From NCBI GenBank assembly GCA_027186245.1, contig CP114496.1, positions 9,636,001 through 9,700,000 on the forward strand: DNA of 64,000 bases, written 5' to 3'. The notes under the pieces were generated by a model, which made no database searches, was not told the DNA's origin, and saw only the letters and a program-made list of their open reading frames with translations. Positions 1 through 10,516 of this stretch are shown here, one piece after another; position 1 is the first letter of the stretch; the number at the start of each line of letters is the position of its first letter. The DNA comes from Coriaria nepalensis. Lineage: Eukaryota > Streptophyta > Magnoliopsida > Cucurbitales > Coriariaceae. The translations under genes were made by a program, and so were the position numbers.

Positions 1-1626
1 CAGCTTTGAAAGTACCCTCATTTCTCTTAGCCCAATTCTCATTATCGCAGCCTACCATTTTATTATGTAAAGTTGGTAAGAAAACTAAATTAACGAGGGG
101 GAAAAAGGAACAAAGAAAAAAATAAGCAGAAAAGAGTTAATCTTATTACAGTTATCTGCTTATTACATATTACCTTTGTGTTATTCCCCATCTCCAAACC
201 ATCAACAAATCCTGTCCAAATTAATAATTAAGCATTGAAGAAGAAGAAGAAGAAGAAGAAGAAAGAACAATGAAAAATTACTCTATTGTCATGGCAGAGC
301 TAACCTGCTGCTAAGGCCACAACATTCTTTAGGGTCCCACATAGTTCAACTCCCTCGATATCTTGAACCTGTTTCATATCACACAATATAGAAAGGTGTC
401 AAAGAAAGCATTTTCCAACAGCTAATTTCATCTATAAATATGAAATTCTGCTGAATGATTCCTAATACTTCTGGTTATCATATTTGATGTTAAATCCCAT
501 GTTAGCATTCATTTTTCCTCATCGAAAAAATATATATGTACTCCTAACAAACACCAAGTAGTATAGATTATAGTTTCCAAGCTATATATACTCACGGCTG
601 TGACTATGAAGTAGGGAGTGCTAAACAGTTGAACCCATTTCTCTGCAATCTCCTTGTTCTCTCTGTATCCAACTGTTGCTTCACTAAACTTCTCCACAGC
701 AATCTACAATAGAAAGGAAATTTTGAGAAAGGAAAATAACAAACACAATATATATATATAGTAGCAATCACTAACCTCATTAGCTATGTTTGCACCCATC
801 AGGACACAACAATTGACCCCTAATTCTTGTGAGATGAGAGAGGAGATCATACATGGACCTTCCATCTTAACCTCCATTCCTTTGATAAGAGAAATAGCCT
901 CCACTTCTCGGTTTATCTTCCCTACTAGCCTCTTGCATATACCTTCCATAAACTGATGGGGGGTCACAAATACCAGCATGTTTGCATCCTTTACTGAAAA
1001 ATCATGCAAATTTAGAAGAAGAGAGATTTTTATCAGATATTCGTGCCAAGTTATATCGGTATGTGAGAGAATTCGGAATTAAGTAAAAATGCTAGAAAGT
1101 GAACCTGCAGTTTCAAGGTCTGGGTCTGCAATAACATTCTTGCCAAGCTTTATACCAGGAAGATACTTAACATTTTCCTATTCATTACAAAACACAATTG
1201 ATAAATTCATTACTAGCTACAATAAACATATACAGAGAAGAGTATGGATTAATCCTCACATTGTTCTTGTTAATTGCTTCTGTAAGCTTCTCACCACTAG
1301 GTAATGTCTCTTCAAATACCCACATCCTCACCTCATCTGAATCTCAACCAAGAAAGAAATCGTTCAACTCAAAAAAAGTTTCCATTTCTACATATTTGCA
1401 CTAATCCAACATGAAATCAGTTATAAACAAGAAAAAATATCTAAGAATCCAATACCCATCAAATAAAATCTGGCATAGAAACAATTGAAAATTTACCGTG
1501 AAAGGAGCTGAGTCTGAGGGCATTGAACGCGATAAGCTTTGCGGCGACACTGCCCCAGTTACCACTACCGACAATGGTGACTTTGGATTTATGAGCTTCC
1601 CCTCCGACGTGCGCGGCGGGAGCCAT
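1..1626 (-). CDS. GPDHC1: NAD-dependent glycerol-3-phosphate dehydrogenase, cytosolic (3' end cut by window)
   Basis: The enzyme interconverts dihydroxyacetone phosphate and glycerol-3-phosphate with NAD(H) in the cytosol, supplying lipid backbones and redox shuttling. Eight exons can be read on the minus strand: 1497-1626, 1260-1336, 1105-1177, 776-993, 596-703, 305-368, 174-211 and 1-51, all with GT-AG borders and matching phases. The N-terminal Rossmann loop reads VGSGNWGSVAAKL, followed by MWVFEE, ANMLVFVTPHQF, SLIKGMEV, VGYRENKEIAEKWV, GVELCGTLKNVVALAAG, DGLEMGNNTK and AIMRIGLREM, in the order expected for plant cytosolic GPDH. The start at 1626 gives a MAPA N-terminus like the Arabidopsis family; an in-frame ATG at 1737 would add 37 residues and is less likely. 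The C-terminal substrate domain lies beyond position 1. No lesion is seen in the visible part. Confidence 0.93.
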
Positions 1627-2755
1627 GAGGAAGTGTGGGAGAGAATGAAGGCGTTGTTGGGGAGAAAAGAAAGGAATAATATAAGAAGACGAAGAAGAAG
1701 TCGGATTCGAGCGGAGTTGCCACTTGCCGCCATACACGTCTCGTGGAAAACAACGTACATCTGTGTTTCATATTAATTTTTTGGCGATCCACTTTATGCT
1801 CTAATTTCTTCCACTATTTTCCTCTTCTTCTTTTTTTCATTTTTTCATTTATTTTTTTCAATTTTCAATATCACTTTAATTATGTATCTTAATTTTGAGA
1901 GATTCTAAGCCAATTTCCGGAGTATATTACTCTTCTAGACGGTTTATTTTATTTTATTTTTTTTTTAAATCAAAATATAATATCTTTTTCACAATAAATT
2001 ACACGTATTGAGATAATAGTTATACTCACAGTATTATTAATATATGTAAAGTATAATCTCAAACATAATGTAAGATTTGAACTCGAATTAAACTCAAGAA
2101 ATCATTATTATCTAACTGCGTTGGAAACCCTTAAAAATCACTTTCTTAAGTCGTTTTCTTTGAGCATAAAAGCTTTCACCTTTTGGTGTGGATGATTGTG
2201 ATGGGTTGGAAGGAGTTTCCAACGGTAATGAATCCAAGTTTATACCTTTCTTAAGCTAATTAAGATCATTATTGAATTAATTTTGCTTATTGATGATAAT
2301 AAGTAATATTCCGACAGTAGCTCATAATGTCTTTTTCTTACAACAAATTACACCTCATTTGAACATATGGGTCCACTCCATCTGATGAATGAAAGAAACA
2401 GAGACATCATATAATGAATGTGTCTTAATACATTGCATCATGTCTCTATTATTTATCGACACTCCAAATTAAGCTAAGTTAAAAAGATAAGAAGAGATTT
2501 AAAAAGGTGATTAGTGCTAATATCAAGATAATGAAGCTTTAACTAAGCAGCATTAAATAATTGAAAAGTATTTCAAAGCGAATCAAAGAGCTTATCATAC
2601 ATTACTTATATATAAAGTTTTTCACATCACAAAACCAGAGATTCAAAGGAAAATGAGAACACGAACAAGAAGAGAATCAGAGGTTCATATGTACATGATT
2701 AGACTAAGTAACTAAGTAGCAGTAAGCTAAGCCTAAGTAGGAGATTAGTATATAA
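1627..2755. other. Intergenic: GPDH upstream region and downstream of the RGF-like gene
   Basis: About 1.1 kb of AT-rich sequence with no supported reading frame. The part next to 1626 should hold the GPDH promoter and 5' leader, which is GAA-rich on the coding strand. I see no clear TATA box I would commit to, and no repeat or mobile element. Confidence 0.5.
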
Positions 2756-3076
2756 TTAAGGGTCCAAGTCATTGTGCACAGGTCTCCTCCTTTGAACTGT
2801 AGAATAATCTTCAGCCCACCAACCAGTCACAATCTCTCCCCCATCTACTTCTTTCTTTCCCATTTTCTGATCTCCTACCTCTAATCCATTCCCCCCTAGG
2901 GAAAAAATACACGAAAATCATGTTCTTGTTACCCTTCAAACGGAGCTGATGCATATAACAACTAAGCACAGAAAATATGTACCTGAAAACACTGATAGTA
3001 ATCTAGCAGCAAGAAGTTGGTTTTGAGAAAGAAAGAGACAGCAGAATAGCATTATTATTACTTTGACCAAAATCAT
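2756..3076 (-). CDS. RGF/GOLVEN/CLEL secreted peptide hormone precursor
   Basis: A small precursor of 77 residues from two exons, 2983-3076 and 2756-2895. The intron is GT-AG and both sides are phase 1. The N-terminus is a hydrophobic signal peptide beginning MILVKVIIMLFCC. The C-terminus is DYSTVQRRRPVHNDLDP. This matches the root meristem growth factor family consensus: a DY pair whose tyrosine is sulfated by TPST in known members, then a basic run, a proline and a final HN. In that family the peptide is cut from the precursor, secreted and perceived by RGI/RGFR leucine-rich receptor kinases in root growth and gravitropism. An in-frame ATG at 3145 would add an acidic stretch before the signal peptide. 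The TATA-like run at 3146-3162 would put transcription start near 3115, which favours 3076. Peptide assignment is strong; the exact start is less certain. Confidence 0.82.
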
Positions 3077-3140
3077 GACCACCAAGCTGAGTGTGCACTC
3101 TTCTTCTTCAACCAGCAGCATTAGTCGCAGATTTTTTTTG

Positions 3141-3143
3141 TAC

Positions 3144-3178
<35 letters not shown>

Positions 3179-3179
3179 T
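3141..3179 (-). promoter_or_regulatory. TATA-like (TA)n tract followed by (GA)n microsatellite, upstream of the RGF-like gene
   Basis: A run of alternating TA (about 3146-3162) directly followed by GA repeats (to about 3178) lies 70-100 bases upstream of the preferred RGF start on the minus strand. It could serve as a TATA/GAGA promoter core, or be only a compound microsatellite. A palindromic G-box core CACGTG sits further upstream at 3416-3421. Confidence 0.4.
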
Positions 3180-3729
3180 TGTATTTAGGATATGAAAAAG
3201 AACAGAGGGCCCCGCTGATGGCTGGATAACTAGGTAGGGAAGCTTAAGTTTATAATCTGGTGCAAGAAAAGCAGTGTAAAGAAGTAGGAATTGTATGGGT
3301 TTATGTGCAGCAAATATGAAATATGCATGCTCGAAGATTACCTTTCTTTTTGTTGCCTTCAGACAACCAGAGAAATTCGAAAAAGAATAAGGTGCTAAAA
3401 CTCTAAGTTGATCACCACGTGGTCCATGGTTTTAGTATAAGAGCTATCAAGTTTACTTTCTGGCATGCCCTAATAAAAGAACAAATTTAAAATAAAAAAA
3501 AGTTGCAAATTCCATGTGGTCTAAGACTGAATAATTTGTAAGTAAGTAACTATGAGGGTTTTTCCACACTGCAAAAATTGATGAACTTGTTTTCTCATCC
3601 AATACAACAAGAACTTAATCCTTATTCTCAGCCAAACTACGGGAGTTATAAGAGTATGTATTGCAATGTATAACAAAAATCATTTTCGACCCAAGGAAAT
3701 TGGAGAGATGGCTGTTTTGTTGCCACGTT
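3180..3729. other. Intergenic: RGF promoter side and downstream of the ATP23-like gene
   Basis: No supported coding sequence. It contains the G-box at 3416-3421 and AT-rich spacer. The right part should include the 3' UTR of the ATP23-like gene. Confidence 0.45.
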
Positions 3730-4862
3730 TTAAGCAGCTCTATTAAATGGTTGTGTATCATTATAACAAACATCCCAGACTGCTTCCATGGCATCCTTTG
3801 CAGCAGCTTCGGAGTAATAAGGATTCAAACTCACTGATTTCATGACTCTTCTTCTCACACAGTCCTTCAAAATTTCATTAAGAAAGGAAAATTTCATAAA
3901 AAGTTTCAAATTTCACTTCACATAATGTCTAAAGACTGAAACAGTACATTAAGAAGGTGCTTTCTACGCCAAATACGAATCATATGCTAAAGCAGAAAAC
4001 AGTTCACTTGTCCGTGGCCTCGGATATTTATGAAACTTCTGAGCAATTCCCGTTCGTAGTGACAATCGCCACTCAGATTCCCAGCACGAATCTATATCAA
4101 ATTTAAATTTGATTATATGATAGAAAAGGTAAAAAGGAAGAAAATTCACATATTGGTTTTATATATGAAAAATAATACCTCACTGCAAGCATGATGAGCA
4201 CAATTAGTCCAGTCTAAATTTGCTGCCCGGCACTCATCATTGCATGAATCAGTTCATGCATCACCACTTGGTTCACATCGTCTTGCTAGTTCATGTAGTT
4301 ACTACAGACTATTACCTGGAAAAAAAAAAAAGAAAGAAAATGAGCTCTTATCCTGTTTTCCTTATTAAAAAAAGCTTGTTGAGAAACATCAGTAACAGCC
4401 TTACTAATGCAAGACAGGATATAACGAAGACAAAACGTAAGCTTTACGTAAACATTAGTCACATTTTTTGCTAAAGTCTCAAAGAACAGCTAAATTTGAT
4501 CCAAAATACTGGAAATGAAAACCATTATAGAAGGAAAGGAAAGGAGAAAAAGAGAAGGATTACACTTACATACCCCTTCCCCTCCAATATAAGCGCCGCT
4601 GAGTTGCTTCTTGCAATGAACAGCCTTAATGAATTCATCTCCAATCACACATTCATATTTCTCTAAACTCGCCTTCAAGAATTTCACAACTGGAGCTTCC
4701 ACATGAACAATTCTCAAAAGCTTAAACCCTAAAGCCTAAAATCCACTTCGGATCTTCGACAATGAACATCACAAGAAATTGAAAATGAGAAAAAAGAGGC
4801 GTAAGAGCCGGAATTTTACTTCGCAGGCTTCGTCGAATCATGTCCTGCCACTCCTCCACCAT
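3730..4862 (-). pseudogene. ATP23: ATP23-like mitochondrial inner-membrane metalloprotease, disrupted by a stop and a frameshift
   Basis: ATP23 is a zinc protease of the intermembrane space that processes and helps assemble ATP synthase subunit 6 in yeast. Family blocks appear in order on the minus strand: VEEWQDMIRRSLR (4840s-4862), PVVKFLKASLEKYEC and GDEFIKAVHC (to about 4571), VIVCSNYMN, QDDVNQVVMHELIHA (around 4240-4315), NLDWTNCAHHACSE, IRAGNLSGDCHYERELLR (about 4040-4090), then DCVRRRVMKS to KDAMEAVWDVCYND (3730-3863). The zinc motif HELIH is present. Two lesions lie in the central exon: an in-frame TAG at 4286-4288, after CSNYMN, where homologues have a hydrophobic residue, and one missing base at 4240/4241 just after HELIHA, which shifts the frame. 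Introns and flanking exons otherwise look intact. It is either a recently inactivated gene or an assembly error. Exon 1 uses a donor near 4815 and an acceptor inside the family block. Confidence 0.75.
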
Positions 4863-5409
4863 CTTACCGCCGCGTCTGGTTCGGGTGCGGAGGGAGAGCT
4901 ACTACTGGATCCGGGTTCCGGTGGGGATCCTTCTGCCAGTATTTCAATCCTGATTTGGTTCCAATCTTCGAACACGAATGAATCATCTTCAACGGCGCTT
5001 GTGGCCTGTTCGAGCCAGATAACTCTGGGCTTATTATGATTCGGCCCATTAATCGAAGCCCACGATCTGTTTCAGCCTTCTCCCTCCTTCCATCGACGTG
5101 GCCTAACAAAAAAAAAAACCGGCAAACCCAAAAATAACCCACGGTCCTAGTCCCCATCCCACCACAAGACTCGGCCCAATTAACAAAATCCGGAAAACCC
5201 GCTCGCCCCAAAAATCACTCCTCACCACAATTTCCAATTTTCCCTCCAAATTTATCGACCTATAAAAACCTCCCCTTTTCCCCACCTTGTTCTTCATTCA
5301 GATTCATTGTGCTTCTCTGTTCTTTGATGAGAATCACTGCAATAAAATAAAATTTCTGAATCACTAAATATAAAAAAGATCCCAAAAACAAGAAAAAGAA
5401 AAATCAATT
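4863..5409. promoter_or_regulatory. Shared upstream region of the ATP23-like gene and the AGP gene
   Basis: A divergent spacer of about 550 bases. On the plus side, TATAAAAA at 5261-5268 sits about 140 bases before the AGP start, between pyrimidine-rich stretches typical of plant core promoters. The side near 4863 is GC-rich and holds no convincing TATA box. No gene is supported here. Confidence 0.55.
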
Positions 5410-5850
5410 ATGGCTCGTCAAGTTATCGTCTTTGCCCTAGTTTTCGTCGCCGTTGCTGCCTTGGTCTCAGCTCAGGGACCCAGCCAATCACCCTCCGCCA
5501 CTCCTAAGAGTTCGCCGCCGACTTCGTCTCCACCAAAAACTACCTCTCAACCTCCTAAGTCCGACTCCGCCTCCACTCCGGCCAGCAGCCCATCCAGCTC
5601 ATCTGCTAAATCTCCTTCTGCTTCAACTCCGTCATCCACAGGAACTGATGCACCATCGCCATCTACACCCTCCTCCTCCTCCTCGGAGTCACCTCCCGCC
5701 CCAAGCGTGAGCCCCCCTGATTCCGATGTGTCCGCACCTGGTCCTGCTGCTGATGCTCCTTCTAATGACGGCACTAGCGGCGTTGAGGGACTTAGTGTTT
5801 CCGCAGCTGTTGCTGGTGTCGCCGTCGTTGCCGGTCTATTTGTTTTCTAA
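5410..5850 (+). CDS. Classical arabinogalactan protein (GPI-anchored)
   Basis: A single-exon protein of 146 residues. Residues 1 to about 21 form a signal peptide ending VSAQG. Residues 22 to about 120 are rich in Pro, Ala, Ser and Thr, with repeated SP, AP and TP dipeptides that plants hydroxylate and decorate with type II arabinogalactan. The last 22 residues are hydrophobic (SVSAAVAGVAVVAGLFVF) after a small-residue stretch, the usual GPI-anchor addition signal. The protein would sit on the outer face of the plasma membrane and in the cell wall, with roles in adhesion and signalling. No Lys-rich or fasciclin domain is present, so it is a classical AGP. TATAAAAA at 5261-5268 is a credible core promoter. 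Confidence 0.93.
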   Translation: MARQVIVFALVFVAVAALVSAQGPSQSPSATPKSSPPTSSPPKTTSQPPKSDSASTPASSPSSSSAKSPSASTPSSTGTDAPSPSTPSSSSSESPPAPSVSPPDSDVSAPGPAADAPSNDGTSGVEGLSVSAAVAGVAVVAGLFVF

Positions 5851-6628
5851 AGTGATTAAAAAAGAAGAAGATTGTTATTACAATTTAATGTATTACTCCA
5901 TATGAATTTGAATTGACCTCTTTGAATCAGACGTGTGTTTGTGAATTATGAGAGAAGAAAAGGATTATCTTTTTTTTTCTGTTCTTAATTTGAAGCTGGA
6001 CTGAATAATCATATGTATGATCTCCATGCATGCAGCTGCAGCTCTCTGAAAACGTTTGGATCGAGAGTGATCAAAAAGTTCAATTTTGAAACTGGTCATG
6101 TTTTGTTGATTCCTATTTTTATCATTCGGTAATATCGATCACGTAATGCATGCAATATTATCTCCTACTTTACTAAAAGAAGACTCATGTAAGATTACCA
6201 TTTGATCGTTAATAAAAGATCTTACCATATCAAATAACTGTTTCATGTTCTTTTTTAATTTCCCCCAAAATATCTATATGATAATCACTCACACATTTAC
6301 ACGAGATCTAAAATTTTGCTCCGCAGTGTGTGGTAATCGACCTTGTCTTCTCTTCTTTCACATTGAACTTGGACCGAATGTTAACTAAGTAGCTAAATGA
6401 TGCTCCATCTCATTTGAGTTTGGTAGGAATCACCTTGTAGTTCACTCCATATAGTCCATTAATCATTAAAAGGGTTGGGCCAACTACTTTTTTACTTTGG
6501 GCCTCTAGGTTGGGATTGTTTTTTTTCTTTTAACTCGGAGTTGCGCTCTCGCTGGGCCATGGTGCAGCCCACCCAAATTGTTATATCTTAATAATTTAAT
6601 GTTTTACTCTATTTCAGGTGGTCAAATC
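5851..6628. other. Intergenic between AGP and tRNA-Pro
   Basis: AT-rich spacer with the AGP 3' UTR at its left end. No gene, element or clear repeat is seen. Confidence 0.5.
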
Positions 6629-6700
6629 GGGCATTTGGTCTAGTGGTATGATTCTCGCTTAGGGTGCGAGAGGTCCCGAGTTCAATTCTCGGAATGCCCC
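6629..6700 (+). tRNA. tRNA-Pro (anticodon AGG)
   Basis: A 72-base cloverleaf. The acceptor stem GGGCATT pairs with AATGCCC, followed by discriminator C. The anticodon stem CTCGC/GCGAG encloses the loop TTAGGGT with anticodon AGG. The T arm is CCGAG-TTCAATT-CTCGG. No intron is present. A run TCCTTTTGTTTT right after position 6700 supplies the RNA polymerase III terminator. The internal A box (TGGTCTAGTGGTA) and B box (GTTCAATTC) are recognisable. Confidence 0.96.
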
Positions 6701-7600
6701 TCCTTTTGTTTTACCCACAAAGTTTCATTATTTTTATATTCTACTCCCTGTCTCTCGTACGTAAGGCTTGTACTGATTGGTTGAATCTAGCTTTCCATGG
6801 GAGCCACCCTTTTTTAAACTCAGTAAAAAAGAGGCAACAGTCGCAGTAAAAAAAAGGCAACAGTTTCCCGTGAATAGCAGCATTGATCAGAGAGCTATGG
6901 ATGAACGGAAAGGTGACAGAAAAAGGAAAGCTGTTACTGTAAGAATATGTAGATACTAGATTGTAGAGTATGTAACATATCGGACTCAAATTACACTACA
7001 CTCCCCACTCCTATCCAAAACCAAACCAAAATGAAATCCCAGATAACAAAAAAATCCTCTCCTTATCCAATACTCTTCTGCCATCTGTCATCCTTCCCAC
7101 CATTACATCATCATCTCTTCTCCACCTAAATTGCTTACCTTTTATCTTGCCAAATGGGTCTACTTCCTCTGCCATCCCATCCCACCTTCACTTTCTCTCC
7201 TTTTCCTTCCACTTTTCCTTCCACTTTTCCTTCTCCCTCGTTCGGGATTCGGGAACAAAGCTGAAATAGAAACGCGTTTATCGTAGATCCGTCTCGTACA
7301 TTAATTATATATCTAAACTAATTTACATTTGCAATGACTTTTGAAACTGCAGTTTGAGGTTTTTAAACTTCAGTCTTCTGTCTCAAACATTTTAACTGAC
7401 ATGAGTCACATATCTATTATCACTATTAAGTTACAACCAACCCCCATTAACTCAAACTCTCTCCCATATACAAGGTAAGAAGTCAAATCCCTTAAACCAA
7501 AAATGAACGCAAAATTACTAAAACAGCCCCTCACCAACATCATGGAAAACACCGGTACTAGTTGTCGTGAAGATCGTGAAACCAAGAGATAGATTGATCA
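6701..7600. other. Intergenic and 5' leader of the CCT-motif gene
   Basis: About 900 bases. TCC/CTT pyrimidine-rich tracts at 7040-7250 and AC-rich sequence near 7500-7600 are consistent with the promoter and leader of the next gene. No coding sequence is supported. Confidence 0.45.
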
Positions 7601-8727
7601 ATGACATCACTCAAGAAACCAGCAAGCAAAAGCAGAAGAAGCAGAACAAGAAAACCCAAGTTCCTCAGTCTTCATCTTCAACTCATGCACTCCTCAGATC
7701 AACACAAAAATTCACAGATCAACTCAGTAAGCCGATTGGACCCCACTAAAGATGATGATCATCACGATCACGATCATGATCAACATCAACAGCTCAATTT
7801 ATTTCCTCTACACCCAGATCAAAACCAAATGGAAGCAGAAATTATGAGCGAAAGCGTAGCCTCCTTTCTCTTCAACACAACCACCGACGCGAGTAGCGCC
7901 AACCTACACGGCCTCCTCCGCACTGAAGCTGCTGCCGCTGCCCCCACCACCGCCGCTGCTGCCACAAACGGAAATACGCCTTGTCATGATGACGAGGAGG
8001 TGAGCATGCTAGTGAGAAGCGCAATGAGAAATAGAGAGAGGGATTTGAGTGAGGAGATCAAGTGGGTAAGTTATTCGGAAGTGGTGGAGGAGAAAGTTGA
8101 GGCGGTGGATCAGGTGGCGGCAGAGGAGGCGGTGGTGGAGGAGGTGAGTTCTAGCTCATGTAATGCGCAACAGCCTGTAGGGTGTAAGAAGAGGTTGCTG
8201 TCGTTGAAGCTTGATTATGAGGAAATTCTTAATGCTTGGTCTGATCAAGGCTCGTTGTTCATTAATGGATCAGATCATGATCAGACCCTACCACAGACTG
8301 TTCCTCAGCTACATGATCGTGAAAATGAACATGAACATGAAGATAACTTTGCTTATAATCATGTAAGAGATTATGTTTTATTTCATGTTGACATATGTTA
8401 GTATAATGATGAAGGATTGACTGTATTGCAAATGAACAACTAATGCAGGGGGTTAGCAATATTGATGGGAGAGTTCCAGAAATGGGAATGAGATTGATTA
8501 GGGAGAAAAGAGAGGCAAGCGTGATGAGATACAAGGAAAAAAGACGAAGCAGGCTGTTTTCTAACAAGATTAGATACGAGGTTAGGAAGCTTAATGCTGA
8601 GAAACGACCTCGTTTTAAGGTATAATGCAGAATTAATGATTAACCATGCATAATCTCTTACTTGGTTGATGTTTATGACTGATTATAACTACATGCTTTG
8701 CAGGGTCGATTTGTGAAGAGAAGCTGA
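7601..8727 (+). CDS. CCT-motif transcriptional regulator, CIA2-like
   Basis: Three exons, 7601-8362, 8449-8619 and 8704-8727, encode 318 residues with all intron phases at 0. The C-terminus carries a CCT motif: [17 protein letters not shown], then [20 protein letters not shown], then FVKRS at the end. CCT motifs bind DNA with NF-Y partners and contain a nuclear localisation signal. Upstream blocks [20 protein letters not shown] and the basic KPKFLSL segment resemble CIA2/CIL and ASML2-type proteins, which in Arabidopsis control chloroplast protein import and ribosomal genes. The middle holds an Asp/His-rich stretch (residues about 50-65) and an alanine run (about 110-125), both low complexity. 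There is no B-box or response-regulator domain, so it belongs to the CMF class. Confidence 0.87.
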
Positions 8728-9537
8728 TGAAGGGTTTGAAATGATCGATACTACTACATGTCGATATGTCATTAGTGATGTAAGAAGTGAATAAGATTTA
8801 GTAAAGTTGAGATTGATCATCTGAATTGAAAAGTAAGATCAATTTTTGACTGTCTAATTTTGTAAAGAGGTGTGATATATGATACTACTACATGCCTTTG
8901 AAGCTGTTCTCAAGCAACTCTCATTACTTTGCAGCATCATCTTTACCGGAACCAGCTTGAAGAATGCTAAACCGGAAACACAAACGGTCCGGTTCTCTAA
9001 TAAACCGTTTAACCGTTCTGTTTTGATTAACAGAATAGTTTTATCAACTCTTACATTCACCAATCCCCCTCAAAAGCAAACATAAGAAGAAGAAAAGCGG
9101 CCGGAATGCTGTGTCATGGTGGCCCTAGTTGTTGCCTGTTCCCCTTGTATTATGCAAGGCAAATGAACTCATTAAATGAAATGAGGTGTGTTTCATATGT
9201 ATACCTTTTTGTGTCATCAACATGTCCCAACTTTTATAAGTACTACTTTGCTTAATATAAAATTTTACCTAAAGTAGGCGTGCAGGCATGGATTAGTCTA
9301 CATAATTAAGCATCGAAAGCAAAGTAATTAAGCACGTACATGGGTAATTATGGATCTTTTCATAACCATAATACTAAGAAAAGCGAGTCGGACTACACAT
9401 TCCCGATTTCCCGAGCCGACATTAATCAATATATTAAGCTCTTGGAACACACTAATTAGCAACCTTTTTTTTGGTGGGGTTAGTACTTAACTAGTAGGAT
9501 TAATTAAAGTATAACATAATTATATTAATTAATTAAT
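8728..9537. other. Intergenic between the CCT-motif gene and the BAG-like fragment
   Basis: The 3' UTR of the CCT-motif gene is expected at the left end. The rest is AT-rich spacer with no supported gene or element. Confidence 0.45.
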
Positions 9538-10109
9538 TTAAACACGAATAAAACGACAAGGAGTAGCAGTGCCAATGCCATGGAGCTTTGTTTCTTTTAT
9601 GGCTGGGTCTTCTAGAAGCAACACCTTGTCCTTGTCTCCAACTCCAACCATGTGTAGATATTCATTGTCATCTCTCTCTTTCCCTTTGAACAATAGCCTT
9701 TGCTCTTTTGGCTCCAATCCAATCACCATTGACAACTCCATTTTTAACTCCGCTAAAAATAAATCAAATAAATTTAATTTAATTTTCCCCCCCCCCACAA
9801 CTTTAAGATTTTAGATTAAGATCCCCAAGTGATCTAAATTCAAGATTTAACATCCATTTAGCAAAGGGCAAATAGGATTTTGGTGATCATCATCTTATCT
9901 CCGTGAACACGTTGATCAAGATTGGTCTCTCTCTTTTGAACAAGCATGCCTCCTGGTCGAAGTTCCCATTTAGTATCGGCAATAATCCCTCTATACAATC
10001 CATTTTCAGCAGCAGCTTCTTCAATCTTATCATGATCATCTTTGCCCCCATTAACACACCTCCCGAGCTTGAAGTTTCCTCTACTAAATATCTTTGACCT
10101 CTTCATCAT
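9538..10109 (-). pseudogene. BAG-family-like gene with truncated ubiquitin-like domain
   Basis: Two segments match BAG co-chaperone proteins. Exon 1 (from 10109 down to about 9912) carries WELRPGGMLVQKRE, the block just before the ubiquitin-like domain of plant BAG1-4. Exon 2 (9538-9752) carries MELSMVIGLEPKEQRLLFKG, then DNEYLHMVGVGDKDKVLLLE and DPAIKE, the second half of that domain. The first beta strands of the ubiquitin-like fold, normally encoded at the end of exon 1, are missing. The C-terminal BAG domain that binds Hsc70 is also absent: the reading frame ends in FIRV and stop. A phase-compatible splice (donor near 9911, acceptor at 9752) would still give a short protein. A TATATATAAG box at about 10213-10222 could drive it. 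It is probably decaying, though a short Ubl-only protein cannot be excluded. Confidence 0.62.
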
Positions 10110-10516
10110 CTTTAGGAATGAATTCTTTCTCTTTGATCTAAGTAAACTAAAAATTGAGGGATAAAGAAAAGGAGTAGGGGGGAGGAGTTATTGTGTTGAA
10201 GTGTCGAGCTTGTTATATATAAGAGCTTTAGAAGCGTGCAATAGGAACCAAAAAAGTGGTATGAATAAAATATCACTTTATTGTTGATATATAAATAAAA
10301 TAAAATTTAATCAATTTTTTATGGAGGGGTTATAAGGCCTAAAGTATTGATATATAAATACATCCCCGAATGTATCGAAGTATTGATTATTTTTAATTAT
10401 TAATTTTTGATTAGTTCTTCGTTTAGTTCTCGATCTTTATTAATATTTGAGGTTTAATGTTTAATTCTTTTAAAATTAACTGATGGGTAATTTTGATCAA
10501 CCCATTCTGCACCTTC
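10110..10516. other. BAG-like gene upstream region and AT-rich spacer
   Basis: Contains a TATA box near 10213-10222 on the minus strand, with AT-rich sequence beyond. The 3' LTR of the copia remnant should lie near the right end, but I cannot define it. Confidence 0.4.

Noticed and set aside
1498..1776. Plus-strand open frame of 92 codons
   Set aside because: It is antisense to GPDH exon 1; the minus strand carries the conserved VGSGNWGSVAAKL.
5547..5774. Minus-strand acidic/glycine-rich frame
   Set aside because: It is the antisense of the low-complexity AGP coding sequence.
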